Below are positions 21,899-32,667 of a DNA stretch of 64,000 bases, in pieces. The position numbers and the translations under genes are program-made. Source of the stretch: Calliopum simillimum (lineage: Eukaryota; Arthropoda; Insecta; Diptera; Lauxaniidae); the NCBI GenBank assembly GCA_951812925.1, contig OX638370.1:34653948-34717947 (forward strand). The letters run 5' to 3'. The notes beneath the pieces are model-generated. The model did not search any database. It saw only the letters and a list, made by a program, of their open reading frames with translations, and had not been told where the DNA came from. Each line of letters starts with the position of its first letter. Within the stretch, counting starts at the first letter, position 1.

Positions 21899-23248
21899 GC
21901 CCAGGAAAATAAGACGAAAAAAGAGCTTCTGTGCGAAAAAATTCCCAGTGGAAATTTTTCACCGGAATTGTTTTTACTTATGCATGATACACAAACTGTG
22001 AAAAGTCCATTGCAAAGTCGTGTGCGCATAAAAAGTTATTAAGGCTCAAAGGTCGCTGAAATCAGTTTTTTGCAAATATCTCGCTAATGCTAACTTTTAC
22101 AGAAAAATGTTGGTCTCCAATTTTGTAGCACAGGAAATTTCCTACAAAAGTACGTTAAAAGTATTTGCGTACGACTTCTAGTTTAGGAGGTCACCCAATT
22201 TAAAAAGTTGTTTACAGTTATGATATGAAATACTACCTATGAGTTCATATTAAAATATCTTACTTTTTAAATTGCAATAACTCTTCAATGAGAAGTTGTA
22301 CAAACAAAACTAAAATGCCGTTTGAAAGATAATTTAATTTTCTATATACTGTACAAAATTTTAATTCGAACGGCTCATGACCTTAAAAATATTCTTGAAT
22401 AACCGTTAAGGCTTCGAAATTACTGGTTTTTTAAGGATATCTGCGAATTGGTAAGTACTACGATAAAAAGTAATGGGATCAAATTTGTAGAGAATTACAA
22501 GATCTACAAAAAATAAGCGATATATGTGCACATAGAAGTAACCGTTTAGAAGATATTTCAAAAAAACCATTAAAATGCAAAAAAAACCGGTTTCTATTGA
22601 ATATCTTCTATACGGTTACTTCTATGTGTACATATATCCATTAGTTTTTGTAGATCTTGTAATTTTCTACAAATTTGGTTCCATTACTTTTTATCGTAGT
22701 ACTTACCAATTCGGAGATATCCTTAAAAAACCAGTAATTTCGAAGCCTTAACGGTTATTCAAGAATATTTTTAAGGTCATGAGCCGTTCGAAAAAAAATT
22801 TTGTACGGTATATAGAAAATTAAATTATCTTTCAAACGGCATTTTAATTTTGTTTGTACAACTTCTCATTGAAGAGTTATTGCAATTTAAAAAGTAAGAT
22901 ATTTTAATATGAACTCATAGGTAGTATTTCATATCATAACTGTAAACAACTTTTTAAATTGGGTGACCTCCTAAACTAGAAGTCGTACGCAAATACTTTT
23001 AACGTACTTTTGTAGGAAATTTCCTGTGCTACAAAATTGGAGACCAACATTTTTCTGTAAAAGTTAGCATTAGCGAGATATTTGCAAAAAACTGATTTCA
23101 GCGACCTTTGAGCCTTAATAACTTTTTATGCGCACACGACTTTGCAATGGACTTTTCACAGTTTGTGTATCATGCATAAGTAAAAACAATTCCGGTGAAA
23201 AATTTCCACTGGGAATTTTTTCGCAGAAAATGTCTTATTTTCCTGGGC
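21899..23248. mobile_element. 1.35-kb near-perfect palindromic element, copy 1
   Basis: Left end GCCCAGGAAAATAAGAC and right end GTCTTATTTTCCTGGGC lie between TA dinucleotides. The whole element is two inverted arms of about 660 bp meeting near 22574, with few mismatches. There is no coding sequence. A second copy is at 53402-54689. The TA flank fits a Tc1/mariner-superfamily target, but no transposase is present to assign it. Confidence 0.93.
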
Positions 23249-23930
23249 TATTTATTAAGCTCTTATAAAAGTTTTTCGTCATTACACAGAGGATCACTTT
23301 TTTAAAAGGTTTCACTATCTATTGTACAATGACAAATGTTGAGCTGGCGTTTTTCTAAAATTAGGACCTATATCTTGCTCTCATTGTCTTTATTATTCTA
23401 AAATAAATACCGCACACGGCCACGTCTTCGTTCAAGACCCGAAACAGAGTTCTTTTAACGTGTCTTTGGCCAAAGTCTTGTCATGTGCTTACCGTACCAA
23501 CCTTCCAGCCGAATACTTCTTCATGGCGATAGCAACGCAGCTGCTTTAGGATTACGTTCTGCAACAATAAAGCATTAAATAAGTTTTGCGAATTTTAAGG
23601 CATTTTACCTGATCATGATGCACTTGGTTATCGGTCAGATATTAAATCTAAAGGTCATCCGTTCTATTGGCCAAGTACACGCAAATATGTTCCTAATTTT
23701 TTTTTTTTTTTTCGTTTTTCGAAATAAATAATTATTTGTTTTGATTTCCATTGTCAAAAATTAACGTTTGAAAATTGTAATAGAATCAAAGTTGACATAA
23801 AGCTGGTTTAGTAAAAATTGTTTATAAATCAGAAGTTACTGTAGCTTAACTTCGATTTAAAATTTTATACCCGGTTCAACTAAACCGAAGAATAGCGACG
23901 GTTTAAAAAAATCTAATAAATACTGCTGAC
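23249..23930. other. spacer in Idgf A intron 1, nothing recognised
   Basis: Sequence of unknown origin between elements. It includes a T run near 23700. No domain was recognised. Confidence 0.45.
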
Positions 23931-23982
23931 AGTGTTTTAAAGTTAAAAAAAAATACTGCACGAAATAAGCTGCGAGCCACTG
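23931..23982. mobile_element. solo right end of the Tc1-like element
   Basis: AGTGTTTTAAAGTT, then CTGCACGAAATAAGCTGCGA and GCCACTG followed by TA. This is the right end of the Tc1-like family without a partner. Confidence 0.8.
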
Positions 23983-24204
23983 TATTCAATTGAAAAATCT
24001 AATTCATAATAATCGATTCAAATTATTTGAAAAATTCAATATCAATTGTATAAAATTTTAAAATATTTTTGAAATGAATTAAAAACAAAGTATATTAAAT
24101 TAAGTATTAGGATACTACAATACTAATTAAATTGTGTATGAGGTAATTCAATAGTTCATATAAGTATATAGTAACACTTGATCAAGCACGACACTTCCAC
24201 ATAC

Positions 24205-24328
24205 CTTCCTTGATAAAAGTCGAAGAATCATAGTAGCAGACCATATGGCTTTGAGGTCCCTGTGGTGGTCCAACTTTTCCAGCCACCGTAATGGCGATGA
24301 AAAGTGAAAGAACTATGAAAATTTTCAT
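24205..24328 (-). CDS. Idgf: Idgf copy A, exon 1 (signal peptide and mature N-terminus)
   Basis: On the minus strand, ATG at 24328 starts MKIFIVLSLFIAITVAG, a clear signal peptide cut near residue 17. It is followed by a short linker and MVCYYDSSTFIKE, the first beta strand of the GH18-type barrel. The exon ends in phase 1 at donor GTATGT. The split Gly codon is completed by exon 2 at 18067, giving KEGLGK as in Drosophila Idgf proteins. The matching exon of copy B has one residue changed (S to T). It is 6.1 kb from exon 2 because transposons fill intron 1. Confidence 0.9.
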
Positions 24329-24417
24329 TTTCCTTTCAATCACCCTGATCGCTTTAATTTATAATGAGTATGATGAGTCTCTCTTGTCACCTTAAATTCC
24401 CAAAACTTCCAACTTGT

Positions 24418-24451
24418 GATCCGTTCAACACCACGTTCAAATCGAAACTGA
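24418..24451 (-). promoter_or_regulatory. Idgf copy A core promoter: Inr plus DPE
   Basis: Minus strand reads TCAGTT at 24451-24446, matching the fly initiator TCAKTY with A+1 at 24449. GGATC falls at exactly +28 to +32 (24422-24418), matching the downstream promoter element RGWYV. The implied 5' UTR is about 121 nt. No TATA box sits at the right distance; a TATAAAT at about 24363 is too close to the ATG. Confidence 0.55.
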
Positions 24452-24495
24452 ACACAGTCGCTACTTGAGATCACAATTGTAGCAATATTAGTATA

Positions 24496-26139
24496 CAGTG
24501 GCTCACAGCTTATTTCGTGCAGTAATATTTTTTAAACTTCAAAACACTATATCTTTAAAACGAATACATTTATCATCAAATTTTGAACGCAGGCTAAGAC
24601 GGGCATGTCTATTGTTCATAATGAGTAAAAGAAAATCCACAAAAATTGATTCAGATACGCTCAAGGCGGAAAAAATCGATTGAGTAGGAGAAATTTATGT
24701 CACAGCTTCTTTCGTGCAGATGCTTCTTTTCCCTTTGGAGTCAGCGTTTTGCGTTATTTAACGGGAATTTCTTTTTCTATGTTCTCTATGTAGTATTCGC
24801 AACCAAATGCAGCCTTTTTTTATTTTGATCTTGTACATGTGAGGGTAAAAAGTGCATTTTGCAGAAATGGGTCGTCTAGCAAAGAAAATCGGTGATAAGT
24901 CATCTTAAGAACGGCCAATCCCTGCGCAAAGCTGCTCAATATGTTAGTTTGAGTCCCGCCAACAATGCAAAGCACAATTGAAAGCTTCGTGCATGTAAAT
25001 TGGGTCCAAAATAAGGGTTAAATTTCTTAAAACAAAATTTTTAATCCCGCTGACGATTCATTTATTGTCCACAAAATCAATACAGTCCCATATTATTGGC
25101 TCCAGAAACTATCAAGGACATACATCAAGAACTAAGTAACTCGTACCGTGCAAAAACTGGTGGCTGCGTGTCCCGAGACCACAGCTTCAAAGCCCAAGTA
25201 GTCCTTCATAAGCAAAAAAAAAACATCCCAAAAACTCTACTTGCTTTTGCGATTCAGCTCAGTATTACGTTTCCACCATACGTATGGCATGTCATCAGGT
25301 TCAAATATGTTAAATTTAGACTCATCCATGATTATGATGTTGTTTTAGAAGTCCGAATCTTCGTGGGCGTGCTAATACTGAGCTCGATGTCAATTAGAAT
25401 GTAAGCTATGTTGGCTTTTTTGCTTATGAAGGGCTACTTAGGCTTTAAAATTGTGGTCTTGGTGCACAAAGTGGACAGTTTTTGCACTTTGCGGATTGCT
25501 TAGTTCATGCTGCATGCTTGTGACTATTTTTGGAGCCGATAATGTGAGTTGTCTTAATTTTGTGGATAAAAATCTGATCGTCAGAGGGATTAAAAATTTT
25601 GTTTTACGAAATTAACGCCTTATTTTGGACCCGATTTACTTGCATGAAGCTTTCAATTGTGCTTTGCATTGTAGGCGGGACTTAAACTAACATATTGAGC
25701 AGCTTTGCACAGGGATTGGCTGTTCTTAAGATGACTTATCACCGATTTTCGCTGCTATACGACCCATTTCTGCAAAATGTACTTTTTTACCCTCACATGT
25801 ACATGATCAAACTAAAAATTGGCTGCATCTGACTGTGAATACCACACAGAGAACATAGAAATTGAAATTTCTGTTAAATAACGCAAAACGCTGACTCCAA
25901 AGGGAAAAGAAGCATCTGCACGAAAGAAGCTGTGACATAAATTTCTCCTACTCAATCGATTTTTTCTGCCTTGAGCGTATCTGAATCAATTTTTGTGGAT
26001 TTTATTTTACTCATTATGAACAATAGACATGCCCGTCTTAGCCTGCGTTCAAAATTTAATGACATATGTATTTGTTTTAAAGATATAGTGTTTTGAAGTT
26101 TAAAAAATATTACTGCACGAAATAAGCTGTTAGCCACTG
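24496..26139. mobile_element. Tc1-like element, palindromic, copy 2, with transposase fragments
   Basis: Flanked by TA on both sides. The outer end motif CACAGCTTATTTCGTGCAG (24504-24522) is repeated inside as CACAGCTTCTTTCGTGCAG (24701) and both recur inverted at 25915-25934 and 26113-26130, an IR/DR structure. The two arms of about 0.7 kb are inverted copies, each starting MSKxKSTKIDSDTLKAEKID. Both arms carry a degraded transposase segment (HQELSN, QDHNFKA). On the minus strand 25360-25255 reads MDESKFNIFEPDDMPYVW, the DESKFxxFxxDG(R)xYVWR block of Tc1 transposases. Confidence 0.88.
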
Positions 26140-26141
26140 TA

Positions 26142-26700
26142 TGTAAGGTTATTCACTGTATATAACACTGTATATAGCATTACACTTACAAGATAACCCA
26201 CTGTTATTATTGGCCTTATCGTTAATAAATATTCGCGAGAATTTATTCGCTAACTCCCTGGTTTGCAATCGGAAAAAAAATGGAAAATTCATTGGAAAAA
26301 TTATGTAACCGGCAATAAGTTGGGAGCGAGTTTATTCACTTTTATTTGTTAAATTTGCTCCTCAACTTTTTGCTAGGGAGTACTAATGTATAAATGAATA
26401 ACTAAAAATAACGTTTGACAAATTAAAAACTTTAGTACAACAATTTTAAAGCTTATTGAAATAGCTTTCATATGACACTAAAGTTTTTAATATTCATCCA
26501 AGCGTTTCCAACTTATACTGGTTCTGCTAAAACTACTTTTCACTCAAATTTTTTTGGAAACTTTTTAGTGCAAACTTTTTATTTTCCAAATCCACAAAAA
26601 TTATTAAAGACATTTTTTACTTTAAAAAGTAAAGCATTAACTTCAATTTCACTGCTGTAATTGCATCTTTTTCTTCTTTTACAATTGCTGTTTCTTGTTT
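26142..26700. other. spacer between Idgf copies, nothing recognised
   Basis: AT-rich sequence with no recognised gene or element. Confidence 0.5.
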
Positions 26701-26734
26701 ATCTTTTTTTTAAGTAAGCTGTCAAAATCCTGTG

Positions 26735-26975
26735 GAAAATGGAAAAAATGTCAACGATTTATGGAAAAAAGCGTTGCCACATGTTTTTTTTTTTTTGTGC
26801 AAAATGTCTACGAAATTGGAAAAAATCAGCGTTCAGACAGGTTGTTTGCGCAAATTGTCAAAGATATGGGAAAGACTCAGCGTTGCCAGATGTTGTTTTT
26901 GTGTAAAATGTCAACGCTCTTGGAAAAACACAGCGTTGCAAACTGGTTATTTCTGAAAATGTCAACGATATTAAA
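26735..26975 (+). repeat. about 53-bp tandem repeat (AAATGTCAACG)
   Basis: AAATGTCAACG-like phrases recur at about 26746, 26802, 26852, 26906 and 26956, each with GGAAAAA..CAGCGTTGC. Units are 50-56 bp. The open frames across it are repeat by-products. Confidence 0.8.
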
Positions 26976-26989
26976 ATAAAAAAAAGTAT

Positions 26990-27080
26990 CCCTGCAGGAA
27001 GGGGAGTTTCCATTCATGAAATATTCACTACTTCCAGTGCTCCTTCCCCGGGAAGGAGAGAATGGAACTCCCTTCAGATT
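26990..27080. repeat. short inverted repeat GGAAGGGGAGTTTCCATTC
   Basis: GGAAGGGGAGTTTCCATTC and the near-inverse GAATGGAACTCCCTTC face each other across about 45 nt that includes CCTTCCCCGGGAAGG. Confidence 0.6.
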
Positions 27081-27416
27081 TACGATAAGGCCCAATATGT
27101 CTTAAGTTATAATAAGTTCATTATAGTCATTGCATTAGCTCGTTATAGTTCATCAGATAAGTTTATTTAAGTTTCATATGACATTGTGAACTCATCATGT
27201 TAATATTGTAAACTGATCATGTTAAAAACTATTGTGACCTTACACGGCATTATATTTAAATAAAACAGTTTTATCTGGAACATTGAACGTGAAACATCAA
27301 CAAAAGTGTTTGATTTTGCCTACAATATTTCAGAAGTGGGATCAACATCAAATTTGGTTTTTTTTCTATTTCGCTAGATAAAATTATAAAAATATACAAA
27401 ATGAGTTACGTTTTTA

Positions 27417-29080
27417 GCATTGTTCGAGTTCTGCAATATTTTTTTCAATTTATTAAAAATTTTTTCTTTTTATTGTCAAATTTCTTGACATAGTCAGTAT
27501 TTCTCGAGATTTTCAACATTTCCTGCCGTATATCTACGTTTCAACATTTTTCGACATTTCGACATTTAGACTATTTCTACATTTTTTGATTTTTCTGATA
27601 TTTTCGACCCTAGCAACATTTTTAAAAATTTTTCGATATTGACAACATTTCTTGACTTTTCAAAAAAGTATGCAACTTTTTCAACATTTTCTGACTTTTT
27701 TGACATTTTTCGACTTTTTCAACATTTTTCGACCTCTAAAATGTTTTCCTACATAAGCAATATTTTTCAAATTTTTTTCGACATTGGCAATATTTTTCGA
27801 CTTTCTCTACTTTTTCAACATTTTTAGACTTTATCAACCATTTTCTGAATTTTTCGATAATTTTCGACATTAGCAACATTTTTCAATATTGACAACATTT
27901 CTTGACTTTTCAAAAAATTTTCACATTATGCGACATTTTCAACATTCTCCGACATTTTTCGACTTTTTGAACATTTTTGACTACTCAAATATTTTTCTAC
28001 ATTAGCAACATTTTTCGAATATTTTAATAATCTTCGACATTCGAATGTTTTTCGTATCTCTCTACTTTTTCAACATTTTCCGGCATTTTTAGACTTTTTC
28101 AACCTTAGCAACATTTTTTTAAATTTTTCGATTTAGAAATTTCTTAACTTCTTAAAAAATTTACGGCTTTTCAACATTATGACACTTTGTCAATATTTTC
28201 GGACAATTTTAGACTTTTTCAACATTTTTCGAATTCTCAAATATTTTTCCACTTAGCAACATTTTTCGAATTTTTTAATAATCTTCGACATTGGCATTAT
28301 TTTTCTAATTTCCAATATTCTTCGATATTCGAATTTCTCTACTTTTTCAACATTTCCGACATTTTTCGTCTTTTTCAACATTTTTCTACTTGAATATTTA
28401 TCTACATTAGTAAAGTTTTTCGACATTGGCAATATTTTGCGACTTTCTCTACATTTCAGACTTTTTCAATATTTTTCGACTTCTCAAATATTTATGTACA
28501 TTAGCAACATTTTTCAAAATTTTTCGATATTGACAACATTCCTTGACTTTTCAAAAAACTTTCGACTTTTTCAACATTTTCCAAAATTTTTCGACTTTTT
28601 CAATATTTTTCGACTTCTTAAATATTTATGTACATTAGCAACATTTTTCGAACTTTTTCGATATTGGCAATATTTTTCGACTTTCTCTACTTTTTCAACA
28701 TATTTTGAATTTTCCAATATTTTCTAAAACATTTTTCGATATTGACAACATTTCATAACTTTTTCCAAATTTTTCAACTCTTTCAACATTACTTATGTGA
28801 CTTTTTCAAGATTTTTCGGCTTTTTCAAATTATTTTTAACTTATTCAAAATTTTTCGACTTTATGAACATTTTTCGGTATTGTCAGGATTTCTTGGCTTT
28901 TTAAAATTTTTGACTTTTTGAACATTTTTCAACACATGGCGGAATCCTTACTTTTCCAACATTTGCGACAATGACCTCTTCTTGACTTTTTCAACGTGTT
29001 GTGAATTTTGCAAAATTTTTCGACTTTATAACCTTTTTTTCAAAACTTTTCAAAATATTTGACGATTTGCTCCAGCATTT
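27417..29080. repeat. low-complexity array B, duplicate of array A
   Basis: Collinear with 13527-15960 but about 0.75 kb shorter. It has one copy of the 323-bp block that is doubled in array A, plus further deletions. It marks the left end of the duplicated unit of Idgf copy B. Confidence 0.9.
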
Positions 29081-29877
29081 TTAATCAAAATTTTTTGAGC
29101 CTATAATCATACAACACGATCCACAGTTCGTATAAAATCACATGTTTATAAAATTCCTTGAGAATATAACCCATTTCTATAGATTTTTAGCACGAAATTG
29201 ATATAAGTGCTGTATTTTAAGCAATTAAATGCTTAAGTACGAGTTTTTTCGTAATAGATACTTATGTAAAACCTCGATATAATCACTCAAAATATGACAA
29301 CACGATGGCGCTGAAAAGGACAACAGTAAACATCCGCAGTTTTCCAACAAGACACAAACAAGCCAGCTAAAAAGGAACATTGTAAACAATTATCGTTTTA
29401 AATAGAATTTCCGGAGGCGATTCCTTAATCTATGGGATTGAAAGGCGTAAAACGACGATGTTTTCTATAGAATACCAGTACTTATATAAAACTATGAGAA
29501 TTTCAAAGAAAAACAACTTTGAGATAATTATGCTGTGTAGTGGGTAGCACATGATACACTGGAATAGAAATTTTGCAACAAATAAAAGGATAATTTCTGA
29601 TTATTCTCAGTATTTCAAGTATTTCAATACTTTTCGTTTCTTATGAAAGTGAAGAATAAAAGTATAAAAATTAGTGTTGGTTAGGTTTGCTGATCATTAC
29701 ATCTCACTCTTACATACACACAGATCTATGTAACGAAAGCTATGTAACGAAATTTGACGTGACCTTGAAATTTTACTACCAGTTAAAAAATATTTCTAGA
29801 ATTTTTAGAAAAAATTTTGATTTATTAAAAGCAAACAAAAACTATAAGTAGCCTATATTTGGACACAAAATAATTTC
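29081..29877. repeat. duplicated 3' flank of Idgf copy B
   Basis: Matches 15961-16778 nearly base for base, with small indels. It includes the poly(A) signal of copy B. Confidence 0.9.
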
Positions 29878-30530
29878 TTAATTAGATAAACGATATTTAA
29901 TGGCACGCAATATGGGATATTTATCACCAGTACAACTGCCACGGAAATCATCGAACGTCAGATCGAACAAAGCAACACCACCCAAATGTAAATTACGCAC
30001 ATAGCCGGCCTTTTCTGCAGCTGTATCGGGATCATCATAACTGACCCATATGCCATTTTCACCCTTTTTATCGGCCGCACGATAGGCATAAATACCGAAA
30101 CGTTTTGTTGGATCATTAATCTTCGTCAATGGTGCCTGAGCGCCTTTCTTATAAGCATTATTAGCATTTGGCAATAGAGTACAAATCTCAGGCCAGCTAT
30201 ATAAGCCACGATTCAATGTATATGCGCCTTCAGGTGCCTCATTTTCGGTCTTAGTAACAGGTGGTAAACCAGTTTCACCAGAATCATCGGTTAATTTCCA
30301 AACACGTCCATACGTAGCAACGCCAACATTAATTTTAGAGGCGGGACAACGATTCGTCAACCAATATTGTACCTGATAGTTGACATTCAATTCGGGATTA
30401 CGTTCGCTCATCTCATGCAAAGGCGCGGTAATGTCGGCAACTTCCGGATTACGCTCGGGTGTGTAAAAATCAAAAGTACCCAAATTGACAAAGTCCAAAT
30501 AGTTAACAATGGCGGGCACATCAAAGAATA
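29878..30530 (-). CDS. Idgf: Idgf copy B, exon 3 (C-terminal half)
   Basis: The 61-nt intron 30531-30591 breaks the frame, so splicing is required. The exon gives LFFDVPAIVNYLDFVNLG, TPERNPEVAD, NVNYQVQYWL, GVATYGRVWKL, LYSWPEIC, DPTKRFGIYAYRAAD, SYDDPDTA, LFDLTFDDFRG and AIKYRLSN, then a stop at the minus-strand end. The full protein is 450 aa and differs from copy A at 26 positions by hand alignment (about 94% identity). AATAAA at 29826-29821 is a likely poly(A) signal. Confidence 0.94.
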
Positions 30531-30591
30531 CTGTCAAAAAGAAAAAAATTTTTTACATTGAGTGGAAAATTTTTTAAGAAAAACTGCTTAC

Positions 30592-31167
30592 ATGATGAAT
30601 TAACATTTGGCAACACTGTTGTAGAGAGCAAAAAATTATCGGGACGGAATTCATTTTTAATATCACGCAACAATGCTGTATATTGTTCCTTATGCGTTTC
30701 GGAGTGTTCATCAACAATATGATCACCGGAGAAAACTTTCTTGAAGCCCTTCCAAATGCTGCCAATGCCGCTGTGTACCTTCTTTGGTTTATTCTTGGGG
30801 AATTGCCAGGCCATATCTAGACCATCGAAACCATAGGTCTTAACCAAAGCATAAGCGGTGTTAATGAAACGTGTGCGACCAGCTGGATTTTCCAAAAGCT
30901 CCAAATACTTATTGGGTAAATCTTTGGCATCATCACCAGTCTCAATATCCTTATCGCCGCCAATGCTGAGTAGTATCTTCACATTGGGATATTTACGCTT
31001 TAGGCGTGTCACTGTGCGATACAGACCCTTGCCCAAATCCAAATCAAGATTTTGATTTAAACTGACAGCCTTGTAGGTTTCACGTTCGATACCCGCATAA
31101 CCGTAGATGAGGTAATTGCAGAATTGCAATGCTGGCTCTAAATCATCGATGATCACTTTGCCAAGAC
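30592..31167 (-). CDS. Idgf: Idgf copy B, exon 2
   Basis: This exon has the same length (576 nt) and splice phases as copy A. It encodes DLEPALQFC, LIYGYAG, KILLSIGGD, FDGLDMAWQFP, KKVHSGIGSIWKGFKK and FRPDNFLLSTTVLPNVNSS. Gln replaces the catalytic Glu of active GH18 chitinases, so the product should be a secreted, non-hydrolytic chitinase-like growth factor. At sites that differ from copy A (KKVH, FRPDNF), copy B keeps residues typical of the family, so it is the conservative copy. An upstream in-frame Met near 31225 lies in intron 1 and is not the start: the signal-peptide exon and the family N-terminus both place the start at 31525. Confidence 0.94.
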
Positions 31168-31401
31168 CTAATCGGTGGGGGGAGAACGAGAGAAAATATA
31201 TAATTAAATATACACAAGATAGCAAGTAAATTTATTTGATACTTAAAATCCGGTTTTTTTTAAGTGTTATCAGCTAAGTTTCGTTATTTTTAGCATTTTT
31301 ATGAGAGATGTCTCGCATGCATACTAATTAAGTTGAGTATGAGGTAATTCAATAGTTTATATATATAGTTACACTTGATCAGTCACAACTTTTCCACATA
31401 C

Positions 31402-31525
31402 CTTCCTTGATAAAAGTCGAAGAATCATAGTAGCAGACCATATGGGTTTGTGGTCCCTGTGGTGGTCCAACTTTTCCAGCCACCGTAATGGCGATGAAAA
31501 GTGAAAGAACTATGAAAATTTTCAT
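31402..31525 (-). CDS. Idgf: Idgf copy B, exon 1 (signal peptide and mature N-terminus)
   Basis: ATG at 31525 starts the same signal peptide as copy A and the segment HMVCYYDSSTFIKE. It ends in phase 1 at donor GTATGT. Intron 1 is only 234 nt (31168-31401), which shows the ancestral size and validates the distant exon 1 of copy A. Confidence 0.93.
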
Positions 31526-31614
31526 TTTCCTTTCGAATCACTCTGATCGCTTTAATTGATAATGAGTATGATGAGTCTCTCTTGTCACTTTAAATTCCCA
31601 AAACTTCCAACTTG

Positions 31615-31650
31615 TGATCCGTTCAACACCGCGTTCAAATCGAAACTAAA
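31615..31650 (-). promoter_or_regulatory. Idgf copy B core promoter: variant Inr plus DPE
   Basis: This is the copy B counterpart of the Inr/DPE pair of copy A. GGATC is kept at the same spacing, but the initiator reads TTAGTT instead of TCAGTT, losing the -1 C. The surrounding 150 nt are nearly identical in the two copies. Confidence 0.45.
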
Positions 31651-31675
31651 CACAGTCGCTACTTGAGATCACAAT

Positions 31676-32660
31676 CGAAGGTTTTTTGCGACCTCACGAC
31701 AACCACTTTAAATTTTTTAAATCTTTGTCGTTATCACTACTCAAATTTTGTTGTTTTTTCGTGTCTTCTAAGCCCCGATCGCCACTGCTCTATTCCTCGA
31801 ATTGGGTAGTTTCTGCGTTAATCTCTAGCGGACGACGGCATATACACGTACTTAGCTGGGGTATCTATCTACCTACACATATGTATGTATGTATTGTGCT
31901 TACTTGACCTATTGCTGATTACCATTACCACCATATGTACTTTTATAGATACCAGTGTTGTGTGTAGTCTGTCTGGCATCGTTTGGGTTATGGGTTTTTT
32001 CTGTTCGGTCTCTCGTATTTGCATAGACGTTGATTATCGCTTCGCCGGTGCTGTGTAAACTTTAAATGACTGAAATTTGTTTGTTTTGGTGATTTTGTTT
32101 ATTTCATTTTACATTTGCATTATTTGGATTTATTGCGCGATTATCGCAATTTTTCGATTAAACACATCGTTGATATACTTTGTATCTGTTTGCATGGGTT
32201 TTTGTTTTTGTTTGACGGCGCTTGGTGTTGTTATGATACTAATGGATATTTGTTTTGATAGGCATGGATTTAAGTTTGCTTGAAGTTTGTGAGTTAATAT
32301 AATTTTTTACTTAAAAAGTTTCTTGAGCTGCAGTTGCCATATCAATCAACAATGTAGGTGGAATTTTCTGCTCTAATTAAGCTCTGATGATCCGTCAAAT
32401 CGAAAGCGATGTATATCAAGTTGATGTTGCACCGAAACATTAGAAACAAAATTTTAGTTTTTTGAAAAAATATACAACTAAAATAATACTAAGATCAATT
32501 TATATTGAACTAATAAAACAATAATTTTGCAATTTTTCAAACAACAGACGCAAGCATGTGCTCACATGAAAATTGATTACATATATTTCGGCTTTTTCAC
32601 ATGGTTACATATTTATATATTTTCATATATAAACATGTATATAGCCTCATCAGATCAGTT
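31676..32660. other. intron beyond the duplication, nothing recognised
   Basis: Similarity to the copy A flank stops at about 31675. The rest is T-rich sequence with no recognised feature. Confidence 0.5.
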
Positions 32661-32667
32661 TAAGTTA

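Noticed and set aside
21842..23250. Open frames at the edge of the palindrome as a protein gene.
   Set aside because: They run across the element boundary, are short and are mirrored by the other arm. The element looks non-coding.
24357..24363. TATAAAT as the Idgf A TATA box.
   Set aside because: It is only about 30 bp from the ATG, which would leave almost no 5' UTR. The Inr/DPE pair upstream fits better.
30521..31225. Start of Idgf copy B at an in-frame Met near 31225.
   Set aside because: That Met lies in the 234-nt intron 1. The signal-peptide exon at 31402-31525 splices in phase and gives the family N-terminus.
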